A DNA stretch of 36,020 nucleotides from Bacteroidaceae bacterium. GTDB taxonomy: Bacteria > Bacteroidota > Bacteroidia > Bacteroidales > Bacteroidaceae. Positions 1 through 7,359 of this stretch are shown piece after piece (the stretch's first letter is position 1; every line of letters begins with the position of its first letter). The DNA is taken from the NCBI GenBank assembly GCA_017617335.1, contig JAFZWK010000034.1:70774-106793 (forward strand), in the 5' to 3' direction. A program made the translations under genes and the position numbers. The notes beneath the pieces are model-generated. The model saw only the letters and a list, made by a program, of their open reading frames with translations. It did no database searches and was not told where the DNA came from.

Positions 1-20
1 CATCTGTACAATAACTGCAA

Positions 21-68
21 CGGGAAACATTTCACCTCTTACACATATGATTTCCCGCAAATATTTGC
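21..68. repeat. Inverted repeat and palindrome at the window's left edge
   Basis: CGGGAAA (21-27) and TTTCCCG (51-57) form a 7-bp inverted repeat with a 23-base loop. It runs directly into the perfect 12-base palindrome GCAAATATTTGC (57-68). It could be the terminator of a gene left of the window or part of the leader of the following phospholipase gene. The sequence does not decide between these, and no TAnnTTTG promoter box was found upstream of the gene. Confidence 0.3.
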
Positions 69-152
69 AGATTTCAGTTTTATTTTCGAATTTTGTAAAA
101 GATTATGCTTAGTTACGTGTTTTCAGTAAATGATTCAACTAATAGATACTCT

Positions 153-2366
153 ATGAAACGTCGCATTCTTTTCCTCATTCTAACCATATTGTTTACTGTC
201 CCATGCATTAGCGAAGTCCCTCGAAGAAAGGTAGCCGTAGTACTTTCTGGCGGTGGAGCCAAGGGAGTCGCCCACATCGGAGTTCTTAAAGTCATCGAGA
301 AGGCTGGTCTTCCAGTTGATATTGTAACAGGAACCTCAATGGGAAGTATCGTTGGTGGTCTCTATAGCATAGGATATACACCTCAGCAGTTGGATTCCAT
401 CGTGCGTAACCAAGACTGGCTTTACCTGCTATCCGATGAAGAAAACTTGAGGAATCAGAGCATTGAAGACCGTGAGAAGAAAAACACCTATATACTAAGC
501 AAACATCTTACTCTTAGTAAACGACAAATATCTGCAGGGGGTATAATCAAGGGGAAAAACCTACAAACGCTCTTCCGGTGCCTGACCGAGGGATACACCG
601 ACTCTATCAGTTTTGATGTTTTCCCCCGCAAATTTGCATGTGTTGCAACAGACTTAGTTACAAACAACGAGTATGACTTTCATAGTGGAGTTCTCGCTGA
701 AGCCATTCGCTCCAGTATGTCCATCCCAGCCGCTTTCGCGCCTGTTAAAAAAGGTGATATGGTTTTGATAGATGGAGGCATGTGTAACAATTATCCAGCT
801 GATTTGGCTCGCAACATGGGTGCTGAATATATCATCGGCTCCACTGTACAAGGTCCAGAAAAGACTGCACAGGACCTGCGTAACACCATGTCCGTCGTGA
901 GTCAAATAATTGATATAAACTGTAAACGTAAATACGACGACAATCTCGCTATTACAGACATACCTATCCGTGTTGATACCAAACCCTATGGAACCACCAG
1001 TTTCAGTGCCGAAGCTGTTGACACTCTGATCCGGCGTGGCGAGGAGGAGGCTATGCGTCATTGGGATGAACTGGTTGCCTTGAGACGAGAATTAGGTTTG
1101 CCCGATGACTATAAAGTGGAACCAATCCGCCATCAGCAACCCATTTTAATGTCACAAAAACACAAAGTTGACCATTTCAATTTTCTCAATCTTAACCCAC
1201 ATCATATAAAATTCCTGCGCAGCAAATTCTCACTCAAAGACGGCGACAGCATCGACTATAACCGTGCAGAGCAGGTTACCACTTCTATGCGCATAGATCT
1301 CTTCTACAACGGCGCCGACTACAATCTGTCACACCAGCCCGAAGGACAAGTCATGACATTCGAGGCAGGACTAAAGACAGGAGCAGAATTCAACGTGGGT
1401 GCCAGGTTCGATACTGAAGAAATGGCAGCCTTGCTGATCAATTGCAAGTTGCCCATGCACACTAACTTGCCACTCTGTTTTGATACAAACGTCCGTTTGG
1501 GAAAACGAATCAAGGTACGAGAGGAGATGATTTTCCATCCAATCAGCTTCACCAAACTGCGCCTCGCCTATGAGTACAACCACAACGACATCAACATCTA
1601 CAATCATGGTGACCGAACCTACAACACTACTTTCAGCTACCATAATGTGGATGCAACCTTATTGGACTTCAATGTTCGTAATTTCAATTGCACACTCTTT
1701 GGACGATGGGAATACTATCACATGGACAAAGTTCTTACCGATCCAGACATCATCATAGACATGAAATTCCGTCCACAAAATGAGCATTACTACAGCTATC
1801 ATTTCCGTACCCAATACAACTCTGAGAATGATTGGTACTTCCCCACTCGTGGTTCACGTCTCAGAGCAGGATTTGGTTATTACACAGACAATTTCGCCAA
1901 ATACAATGATCATTGGGGATTTTCTGCAACGGATGCCTCCTGGCGTATAGCCATCCCTCTTTCCAAACGATTTGTTCTCCAACCCCTTCTTTATGGTCGA
2001 TTGCTGCTTGGAAAGGAAATATGTCCCATGATGTCTAACATCATTGGCGGCAATCATTTTAGGCATTATCTGAATCAGCAGATGCCATTTGCTGGAATCG
2101 GACACGTAGAACCCGTTGATGACCAAATCATCGCAGCCCAACTCAAAGCGCAACAGCGTATCGTCAAGAGCATATATCTGATAGCCAGAGTAAATTATGC
2201 CAAATCTGCTGACAAGCTTCGCAACATTCTGCAGGGTCACGATCTATGGGGAGCACAGATTGGTGCATACTACAAGACAATCCTTGGCCCGTTAGGAGCT
2301 CACGCAGGATGGAGTAATCGTACCAAGAAACCAAACTTCTACATCAATTTGGGATACGAATTCTAA
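153..2366 (+). CDS. Patatin-like phospholipase with C-terminal outer-membrane barrel
   Basis: A 737-residue protein starting at ATG 153, chosen because it opens directly with a signal peptide (MKRRILFLILTILF...). An in-frame ATG at 105 would add 16 residues that spoil the signal. The patatin domain shows the oxyanion motif GGGAKG (residues 33-38), the nucleophile elbow GTSMG with Ser62, and the catalytic Asp in DGG (Asp207), so the Ser-Asp dyad is intact. The rest, about residue 330 to the end, fits a POTRA-like linker followed by a beta-barrel of the Omp85/surface-antigen type, ending in aromatic YEF as outer-membrane barrels usually do. The family (RssA/PlpD-like, type Vd autotransporter architecture) is a membrane lipid hydrolase placed at the outer membrane. 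The substrate is unknown here. The gene stands alone on the plus strand. Confidence 0.85.
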   Translation: MKRRILFLILTILFTVPCISEVPRRKVAVVLSGGGAKGVAHIGVLKVIEKAGLPVDIVTGTSMGSIVGGLYSIGYTPQQLDSIVRNQDWLYLLSDEENLRNQSIEDREKKNTYILSKHLTLSKRQISAGGIIKGKNLQTLFRCLTEGYTDSISFDVFPRKFACVATDLVTNNEYDFHSGVLAEAIRSSMSIPAAFAPVKKGDMVLIDGGMCNNYPADLARNMGAEYIIGSTVQGPEKTAQDLRNTMSVVSQIIDINCKRKYDDNLAITDIPIRVDTKPYGTTSFSAEAVDTLIRRGEEEAMRHWDELVALRRELGLPDDYKVEPIRHQQPILMSQKHKVDHFNFLNLNPHHIKFLRSKFSLKDGDSIDYNRAEQVTTSMRIDLFYNGADYNLSHQPEGQVMTFEAGLKTGAEFNVGARFDTEEMAALLINCKLPMHTNLPLCFDTNVRLGKRIKVREEMIFHPISFTKLRLAYEYNHNDINIYNHGDRTYNTTFSYHNVDATLLDFNVRNFNCTLFGRWEYYHMDKVLTDPDIIIDMKFRPQNEHYYSYHFRTQYNSENDWYFPTRGSRLRAGFGYYTDNFAKYNDHWGFSATDASWRIAIPLSKRFVLQPLLYGRLLLGKEICPMMSNIIGGNHFRHYLNQQMPFAGIGHVEPVDDQIIAAQLKAQQRIVKSIYLIARVNYAKSADKLRNILQGHDLWGAQIGAYYKTILGPLGAHAGWSNRTKKPNFYINLGYEF

Positions 2367-2388
2367 GTAATTTGTGATGTTTGAAAGG

Positions 2389-2476
2389 TCACACGTTGAA
2401 AGGGAAAAGACAACGTGTTGTGTTTGCGGTTTCAACGTGTTGTAATCGAGGTTTCAACACGTTGTGTTTTTCTTCC
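2389..2476. repeat. Four-unit 22-bp-period palindromic repeat
   Basis: The decamer CAACGTGTTG occurs at 2411-2420 and 2433-2442, and its reverse complement CAACACGTTG at 2455-2464. A degenerate copy (TCACACGTTG) is at 2389-2398. The four starts are exactly 22 bases apart, about two helical turns, while the spacers differ. A degenerate relative occurs at 35870-35946. It lies between the phospholipase stop and the tRNA. It could be a REP-like element or a binding site for a dimeric protein; no function is assigned. Confidence 0.65.
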
Positions 2477-2533
2477 TCATTTGTGGCACCTAATAGGGGA
2501 AAAACACATCAGGACATCTTGACGTATTGGATG

Positions 2534-2606
2534 AGCGATAGACGGGACTCGAACCCGCGACCCTCGGCTTGGGAAGCCAATGCTCTACCAACTGAGCCAC
2601 TATCGC
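2534..2606 (-). tRNA. tRNA-Gly (anticodon CCC)
   Basis: On the minus strand the 7-bp acceptor stem pairs GCGATAG (from 2606) with CTATCGC (to 2535), with T as discriminator at 2534. The anticodon stem TTGGC/GCCGA encloses the loop TTCCCAA, so the anticodon is CCC, reading GGG glycine codons. The T arm has the usual GGTTCGAGTCC core. No CCA is encoded. A TATCTTTG promoter box sits on the minus strand at 2617-2624, ten bases before the 5' end, which fits a single-tRNA transcript. Confidence 0.95.
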
Positions 2607-2616
2607 ATTTCGTTCG

Positions 2617-2624
2617 CAAAGATA
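2617..2624 (-). promoter_or_regulatory. -7 box of the tRNA-Gly promoter
   Basis: TATCTTTG on the minus strand matches the Bacteroidetes -7 consensus TAnnTTTG and lies ten bases upstream of the tRNA 5' end. No clear TTTG is seen at the -33 position. Confidence 0.6.
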
Positions 2625-2686
2625 ACACATTTTTCTTACCCCATGAAATTTTGTTCCCACTTTTTAAAACATTTCACACTTTTTGC

Positions 2687-2717
2687 TTTGCACTAATCAA
2701 AAAAAGCGATACATTTG
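2687..2717 (+). promoter_or_regulatory. Promoter of the rubrerythrin gene
   Basis: TTTG (2687-2690), a 19-base spacer and TACATTTG (2710-2717) match the Bacteroidetes TTTG/TAnnTTTG promoter well. The start codon follows about 55 bases downstream, leaving an AT-rich leader. No peroxide-regulator operator could be recognised by eye. Confidence 0.75.
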
Positions 2718-2773
2718 CCAAAGAGATGTTATAATAACAATCATTATTAATTAGTAAAACCAATTGCGAATCT

Positions 2774-3325
2774 ATGAAAAAGAAATTTGTTTGTACCGTA
2801 TGCGGTTACATTTACGAGGGAGAGGAGCCTCCAGTTAAGTGCCCTCAGTGTGGCGTGCCAGCCAGCAAGTTCAAGGAAATCAAAGAGAACGAGGGTAACA
2901 CCTATGTGACAGAACACGAGATTGGTGTAGCAAAAGGTTGTCCTGAAGAGATCTGGAAAGGATTGCAGGCACACTTTGCTGGAGAATGCACCGAAGTGGG
3001 TATGTATCTGGCTATGTCTCGCCAGGCAGATCGTGAGGGTTATCCAGAGATTGCCGAGGCCTTCAAACGTTATGCTTTCGAGGAGGCAGATCATGCCAGC
3101 CGTTTCGCTGAGTTGATTGGCGAGGTTGTATGGGACACAAAGACCAACCTGAAGAAACGTGCTGAGGCAGAGGCTGGAGCATGTACTGGCAAGATGGACA
3201 TCGCCAAGGCTGCCAAAGCTGCTGGCCTGGATGCCATCCACGATACAGTTCACGAGATGGCTAAGGATGAAGCACGTCATGGCCGCGGCTTCGAGGGCTT
3301 GCTGAAGCGTTACTTTGGAGAGTAA
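2774..3325 (+). CDS. Reverse rubrerythrin (N-terminal rubredoxin domain)
   Basis: A 183-residue cytosolic non-haem diiron protein. The rubredoxin-like iron site comes first: CxxC at Cys7/Cys10 and CPQC at Cys23/Cys26. The four-helix diiron domain follows, with the ligand helices [19 protein letters not shown] and DEARHGRGF supplying the Glu and ExxH ligands. This order, rubredoxin before the diiron domain, is the opposite of classical rubrerythrin and defines reverse rubrerythrin. The family reduces hydrogen peroxide with electrons from NADH through other redox proteins and protects anaerobes from oxygen. The gene has its own promoter and is followed by a hairpin terminator, so it is probably monocistronic. 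There is no signal peptide. Confidence 0.93.
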   Translation: MKKKFVCTVCGYIYEGEEPPVKCPQCGVPASKFKEIKENEGNTYVTEHEIGVAKGCPEEIWKGLQAHFAGECTEVGMYLAMSRQADREGYPEIAEAFKRYAFEEADHASRFAELIGEVVWDTKTNLKKRAEAEAGACTGKMDIAKAAKAAGLDAIHDTVHEMAKDEARHGRGFEGLLKRYFGE

Positions 3326-3378
3326 TTCCGCAGTAAGATAATTGTATTGTAGTCCAAAAACGGACCTATAAGAGTTGA

Positions 3379-3413
3379 CGAGGAGCATACCGACAAGTAT
3401 GCCCCTCGTTTTT
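3379..3413. terminator. Hairpin terminator between convergent genes
   Basis: CGAGGAGCATAC and GTATGCCCCTCG form a 12-bp stem with one A-C mismatch around the loop CGACAA, followed by TTTTT. It sits between the rubrerythrin stop (3325) and the protease stop (3459) and best fits the plus strand. It could also slow transcripts from the opposite direction. Confidence 0.8.
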
Positions 3414-3458
3414 ATTCTATTCTATAACTTCTGCAACGATTGGGTACTCTTCTGATCC

Positions 3459-6400
3459 CTACTTCAGCAACTCTTTGACGGCAGTCTCCAGTTGAGTATC
3501 GTGTCCTGTCAGAAGATCCTCAGGTGTGATGTAGCACTCGATATCTGGTATGAGTTCCTGATTCTCCAGAAGATGATCTCTATTATCCAAATTACCTACC
3601 ATAGGAATCCCAAACACATAGCCGCCAATGTGTTCCCACCATACAGCAGTCATTGTGCCAGCAACAGGTGTTCCTATCAACTTGCCGATTCCCAATTCTC
3701 TGTATAACCAGGGTGTACCATGAGCATTCGAATAGTCATCCTCGCAGACAAGCATGCAGGAGGGTTTTACCCAACGATTGTAGGGGTCGTCTCCAATGTA
3801 CTGACCACGCCACATGAAACGAACGGTTCTTTTACCTGAAAGTAAAGCACAAACATCGTTGTGAAGCCAACCACCTCCATTGTGTCGTACATCCACGATA
3901 GCTGCCTCTCGCTTACGATTCTTGTCAGAGAGCAGTTCACGATAGAGATCGTGGAAAGATTCTCCATCCATTGCTTTGATATGCACGTATGCTAATCTTC
4001 CTCCTGAAAGGCTATCCACAATATGTTCGTTGCGTCGAACCCAACGTTTGTAAAGCAAATCATTTTGTTGACCACTTGAGATGGGACGCAGGATGATGTC
4101 TTTCTTCTCGCCCTTCACGGTGAGGCGTGTGCTGATTCCTGCTTTTCCAGCAAGCAAGGGGAAATAGTCAAGCGACCTCTCTATCTTCACACCATCAATG
4201 GCTGTGATGACGGAACCTGCATGAATACGCGTCTTGGTGTCCAAGGGACCACCAGGCAACACCTCTGCGATACGGATTCCTTCACCATCGTAACTCTCAT
4301 CAATCAAAGCTCCCAACTCGGCAGTCAATAGACATTGTGGGGCAGGACGATAACGGCAACCTGTATGCGAGACATTCAGTTCGCCCAGCAACTCAGACAT
4401 CATCTCGCTGAAATCATATCCGTTATTGATATGTGGCAGAAATCGTTTGTACGTCTCGTGCAAGCGTTCCCAGTCAGCTCCATTCATGTTTGGGTCGAAA
4501 AGCTTCTCGTTGGTTTGTCGCCACATGTGTTCAAAGAGGTAGGCTTGTGTTTCTTGTGGACGCACGTTGATGAACGTCTGGAAGGGAATGTCCTTGATCT
4601 GTGAATTAGCCAATTCCAGTTGCTTGATGCTGCCTCCGTATCCGCTGAAATATGCGATTGAGCCATCACGACTCAGATTGAAACGATTACCTTCAATGTT
4701 CTGAAGTCTCAATTCATTCTTCTCCTCCTTCAAATCACGCATCCAGAGAGCTCTGTTTCCATTATAAGGCGCAATATAGTAAAGTTTAGTGCCCTCCTTG
4801 TCCATCACTGCATCACCCAAATTGGTACTTCCCATAGTCAAACGCATAGTGCGCGTATCCAAGTCAGAAAGTTCAAACTTCAGGTCCTTCACCTTCTCAC
4901 TCTTTTCTTCAGTACTATCTTTCTTTTCCTCTTTTTTCTTGTCCCCTTCCTCTGCTTCTTTCTTCAGAGCTAACTCTTCCTTGTTCATACGGAATTCTTC
5001 GTATGCTTCTGGTTCAAAGAACATGATGTATTCGTCACGCTCAGCGCCCCAACTGCCGTGAGCACGATAACCGGCACGATCGCTCTGGAAGATCATAGCT
5101 CTGCCACCCATCACCCAACGAGGATGCTCATCGCTGTATCCACTTTCTGTCAGATTGATGGGCTCAGCCTTTCCGTCTGCCTGTATAAGTGCAATATCAC
5201 CAATGCTCCATCCCCTCGTGCCAATGTAGTCGGCCAAAATCCATTTGCTGTCAGGACTCCATGTGAAATATTGGTCACCATCACTATAACTGTAAGCGTA
5301 CTTGCCATCCATGGCGGTGTGAATCTTACCGTTCTTCAGGTTGATAACACGGATGGCATTGCGGTTCTCCAGATATGCCACTTGCTTTCCATCAGGACTG
5401 TAGGAAGGTTGGAAACTGGTGGTCTTTCCGTCAGTCAGACGTTCCTCACGCAACTGCGTTGAGTAACTAAAATTCTTCTCGTCCTTATCTACCAATTCCG
5501 TTTGGTAAATCGACCAAATACCGTCCCGTTCGGAATCATAAACCAAAGCTCGGCCATCCTCGCGGAAATCCACCGTGCGCTCACGTTCTGGAGTATCAGT
5601 TATTTGCTTGGTAGTCTTGTATTCAAGATTGGTCACGTAAACGTCATTGTTCAGGATGAAGGCAATTTCCTTTCCCTTAGGAGAAACTACCACGCTGCTG
5701 GCACCTGCGTTGGTCAATTCACGGATAACATCACGAGGTTTCAAATCGTTTACGATACGTATATCCACTTTTTTCGCATCGCTGCCTGGCTGTTGCGTAT
5801 ATATCTCGCCATCGTAACAGAAGCAGAGTAAGTCCTGTCGGCTGGCAGAGAGATAACGTACCGGATTGCCCTGAAAATGTGTCAGTTGCGTATCACCTCC
5901 AGACAGTTTGTGAACATAAACATTCAGTGTCCCATCCTTTTCACTTAGATAATAAAAACTCTCACCATCCTTACTCCAGACAGGATTGCGATCCTCGCCC
6001 TTGAAGTTGGTCAATTGACGATATTGTCCATCAGCAAAAAGAAAGACATCACGAGTAATCGCGCTGGTATGATGCTTGCGGAAAGTGTCCTCGTAACCTT
6101 TTACGTTGACGTAAAGAACACGTTCTTTCTCATCGATCGACACGTCGTCCATCGCCAATTCAGAGTACAGCAGTTGTCGGCCTCCCTGAATCCCTACCTT
6201 ATATAAATGATTGAAGGGACGAGCAGGAAATGCCAAATCGGAGACGGTAGGATTTCCAAAGCGATTGACCAAGACGGTCTCAGCATCTAACCATCCACTG
6301 GGTGTCTCTATGCCACTATGCGTGGTCAATCGAGTCGCCTTTCCGCCCTCTGCATCCATCACGAATACGTCCATGCTCCCTTCCCTGTCGCTGGCGAATG

Positions 6401-6641
6401 CCAGATGCTTGCCATCTGGGCTCCACTTTGCCTGCCCGTCATATCCATCATAAGTGGTCAGTTGTCGAGCTACACCTCCACGAGAAGGAACAACGTAAAT
6501 GTCACCCATGTAATTAAAGGCAATGGTCTGTCCATCAGGTGAAATCTGAGCGTATCGCATCCACAAGGGAGCATCCTCAACACCATGTATACTAAGTGGG
6601 GACAACATCATCACGAACCCCCAAAACAACATTCTTCTCAT
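3459..6641 (-). CDS. Tricorn-like S41 serine protease
   Basis: A 1060-residue exported protease. A signal peptide (MRRMLFWGFVMMLSPLSIHG) is followed by two TolB/WD40-like beta-propeller regions, recognisable by repeated SPDGK-type turns (about residues 30-545). A Lys/Glu-rich linker lies near 548-585. Then come the tricorn C1-type helical domain, a PDZ domain (about 770-860) and the S41 catalytic domain. His759 (ELNVSHTG) and Ser971 (DDYSNAHG) occupy the positions of the tricorn catalytic His and nucleophile. HNGGGW matches the conserved glycine stretch of the active-site region. The length is typical of bacterial tricorn homologues. It probably degrades peptides in the periplasm. Start at ATG 6641; an alternative in-frame ATG lies three codons later. 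No operon partner is visible. Confidence 0.93.
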   Translation of the reverse strand: MRRMLFWGFVMMLSPLSIHGVEDAPLWMRYAQISPDGQTIAFNYMGDIYVVPSRGGVARQLTTYDGYDGQAKWSPDGKHLAFASDREGSMDVFVMDAEGGKATRLTTHSGIETPSGWLDAETVLVNRFGNPTVSDLAFPARPFNHLYKVGIQGGRQLLYSELAMDDVSIDEKERVLYVNVKGYEDTFRKHHTSAITRDVFLFADGQYRQLTNFKGEDRNPVWSKDGESFYYLSEKDGTLNVYVHKLSGGDTQLTHFQGNPVRYLSASRQDLLCFCYDGEIYTQQPGSDAKKVDIRIVNDLKPRDVIRELTNAGASSVVVSPKGKEIAFILNNDVYVTNLEYKTTKQITDTPERERTVDFREDGRALVYDSERDGIWSIYQTELVDKDEKNFSYSTQLREERLTDGKTTSFQPSYSPDGKQVAYLENRNAIRVINLKNGKIHTAMDGKYAYSYSDGDQYFTWSPDSKWILADYIGTRGWSIGDIALIQADGKAEPINLTESGYSDEHPRWVMGGRAMIFQSDRAGYRAHGSWGAERDEYIMFFEPEAYEEFRMNKEELALKKEAEEGDKKKEEKKDSTEEKSEKVKDLKFELSDLDTRTMRLTMGSTNLGDAVMDKEGTKLYYIAPYNGNRALWMRDLKEEKNELRLQNIEGNRFNLSRDGSIAYFSGYGGSIKQLELANSQIKDIPFQTFINVRPQETQAYLFEHMWRQTNEKLFDPNMNGADWERLHETYKRFLPHINNGYDFSEMMSELLGELNVSHTGCRYRPAPQCLLTAELGALIDESYDGEGIRIAEVLPGGPLDTKTRIHAGSVITAIDGVKIERSLDYFPLLAGKAGISTRLTVKGEKKDIILRPISSGQQNDLLYKRWVRRNEHIVDSLSGGRLAYVHIKAMDGESFHDLYRELLSDKNRKREAAIVDVRHNGGGWLHNDVCALLSGKRTVRFMWRGQYIGDDPYNRWVKPSCMLVCEDDYSNAHGTPWLYRELGIGKLIGTPVAGTMTAVWWEHIGGYVFGIPMVGNLDNRDHLLENQELIPDIECYITPEDLLTGHDTQLETAVKELLK

Positions 6642-6672
6642 TTGAAAACTTTTTTAATATTAATTTTGATTG

Positions 6673-6680
6673 CAAAAGTA
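6673..6680 (-). promoter_or_regulatory. -7 box of the tricorn protease promoter
   Basis: TACTTTTG on the minus strand matches TAnnTTTG and lies about 31 bases before the start codon. The -33 element is not convincing. Confidence 0.55.
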
Positions 6681-6851
6681 CGGATAAATTTTGGATTATT
6701 CTTGTCTGGTGAATTAAAAATTGTCAATTCGAAAATCAGTTATGAAAAGTGAGCTTTCATCCTTTTCAACAATGACGATGATAGGAATCTGAAAACATCG
6801 AAAAACGCGAAATGGCACAAAAGAATGAGAGTTTCAACAGAAAGGAAAAAC

Positions 6852-7000
6852 ACTCTACACTCTGCACCAGAGGCTTTTAACTCTCTAATTACCAATAGAA
6901 AATGAAGGTGTAGAGTGGGTGTAGAGTCGTTAGATACTCTACACCCATGTATAATGCTGTACTTCAACAAATTACATGGTACGGGTGTAGAGTGTAGAGT
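6852..7000. repeat. Nested GTGTAGAGT direct and inverted repeats
   Basis: A 149-base intergenic block. Outer arms: 6852-6868 and 6984-7000 are reverse complements over 17 bases with one C/T difference. Inner arms: 11 bases, 6936-6946 (ACTCTACACCC) and 6983-6993 (GGGTGTAGAGT), perfect, backed by ATGTA/TACAT. Further direct copies lie at 6907-6916 and 6917-6927. The right end can pair with either left arm, so alternative folds are possible, and a T-run (ATTTTTG) follows. No protein is supported across it. The origin could be a mobile miniature element or a regulatory RNA; neither is shown. Confidence 0.6.
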
Positions 7001-7221
7001 ATTTTTGAGTTCATAAAAAATTTCGCTGAGAGGCAGGAGGTTCGATGAAGTAAAAACCACGAAAAATGCAGAAAGGACGGGAATCAATCGAAGTGAATTC
7101 TTTCTGAGAACGAAAACACAAATCTACGCGACATCGAAGGATTAACAAAACCATAGGAGTGAACGAAAATCTGGCGCAATCACAAAAAAAGTGCAGTTTT
7201 AGTCAATATTTTTGAGAAAAG
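7001..7221. other. Spacer without recognisable genes
   Basis: AT-rich sequence between the GTGTAGAGT repeat block and the promoter of the first BspA gene. No credible coding frame, RNA gene or hairpin was seen on either strand. Confidence 0.5.
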
Positions 7222-7252
7222 TTGGCACAATCGCATGATTTTTATATCTTTG
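7222..7252 (+). promoter_or_regulatory. Promoter of the first BspA-dockerin gene
   Basis: TTG (7222-7224), a 20-base spacer and TATCTTTG (7245-7252) fit the Bacteroidetes promoter. The start codon is 107 bases downstream, so the mRNA has a long leader. That leader holds a hairpin and a nine-codon open frame. Confidence 0.75.
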
Positions 7253-7263
7253 CGGTATCAGGA

Positions 7264-7281
7264 GCCATCCTAAGGGATGGC
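7264..7281 (+). promoter_or_regulatory. Leader hairpin
   Basis: GCCATCC (7264-7270) and GGATGGC (7275-7281) form a perfect 7-bp stem with the loop TAAG, about 10 bases after the predicted transcription start. It may stabilise the mRNA or take part in control. A nine-codon frame (ATG 7298, stop at 7325-7327, peptide MKKTFSSLY) follows in the same leader. Confidence 0.45.
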
Positions 7282-7359
7282 AAGTGATCATTACTATATG
7301 AAAAAGACATTTTCGAGTTTATATTAACCACAAGAATAATACATAAAAAATAATACATT

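Noticed and set aside
2389-2476. CRISPR array
   Set aside because: The conserved core is only 10 bases and the step is 22 bases, too short for repeat plus spacer, and no cas genes are near.
2534-2606. tRNA-Gly as an integration site for the island
   Set aside because: The tRNA lies before two housekeeping-type genes, and no integrase or duplicated tRNA end was seen near the island.
2381-2734. 117-residue plus-strand reading frame
   Set aside because: It runs through the tRNA-Gly and the phased repeat and has no coding character.
6740-7087. 115-residue minus-strand reading frame
   Set aside because: It covers the GTGTAGAGT repeats and an AT-rich spacer; there is no recognisable domain or promoter.
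6642-7359. Insertion sequence bringing in the island
   Set aside because: No transposase, terminal inverted repeats flanking the island or target duplication could be found; the repeat block alone is not enough.
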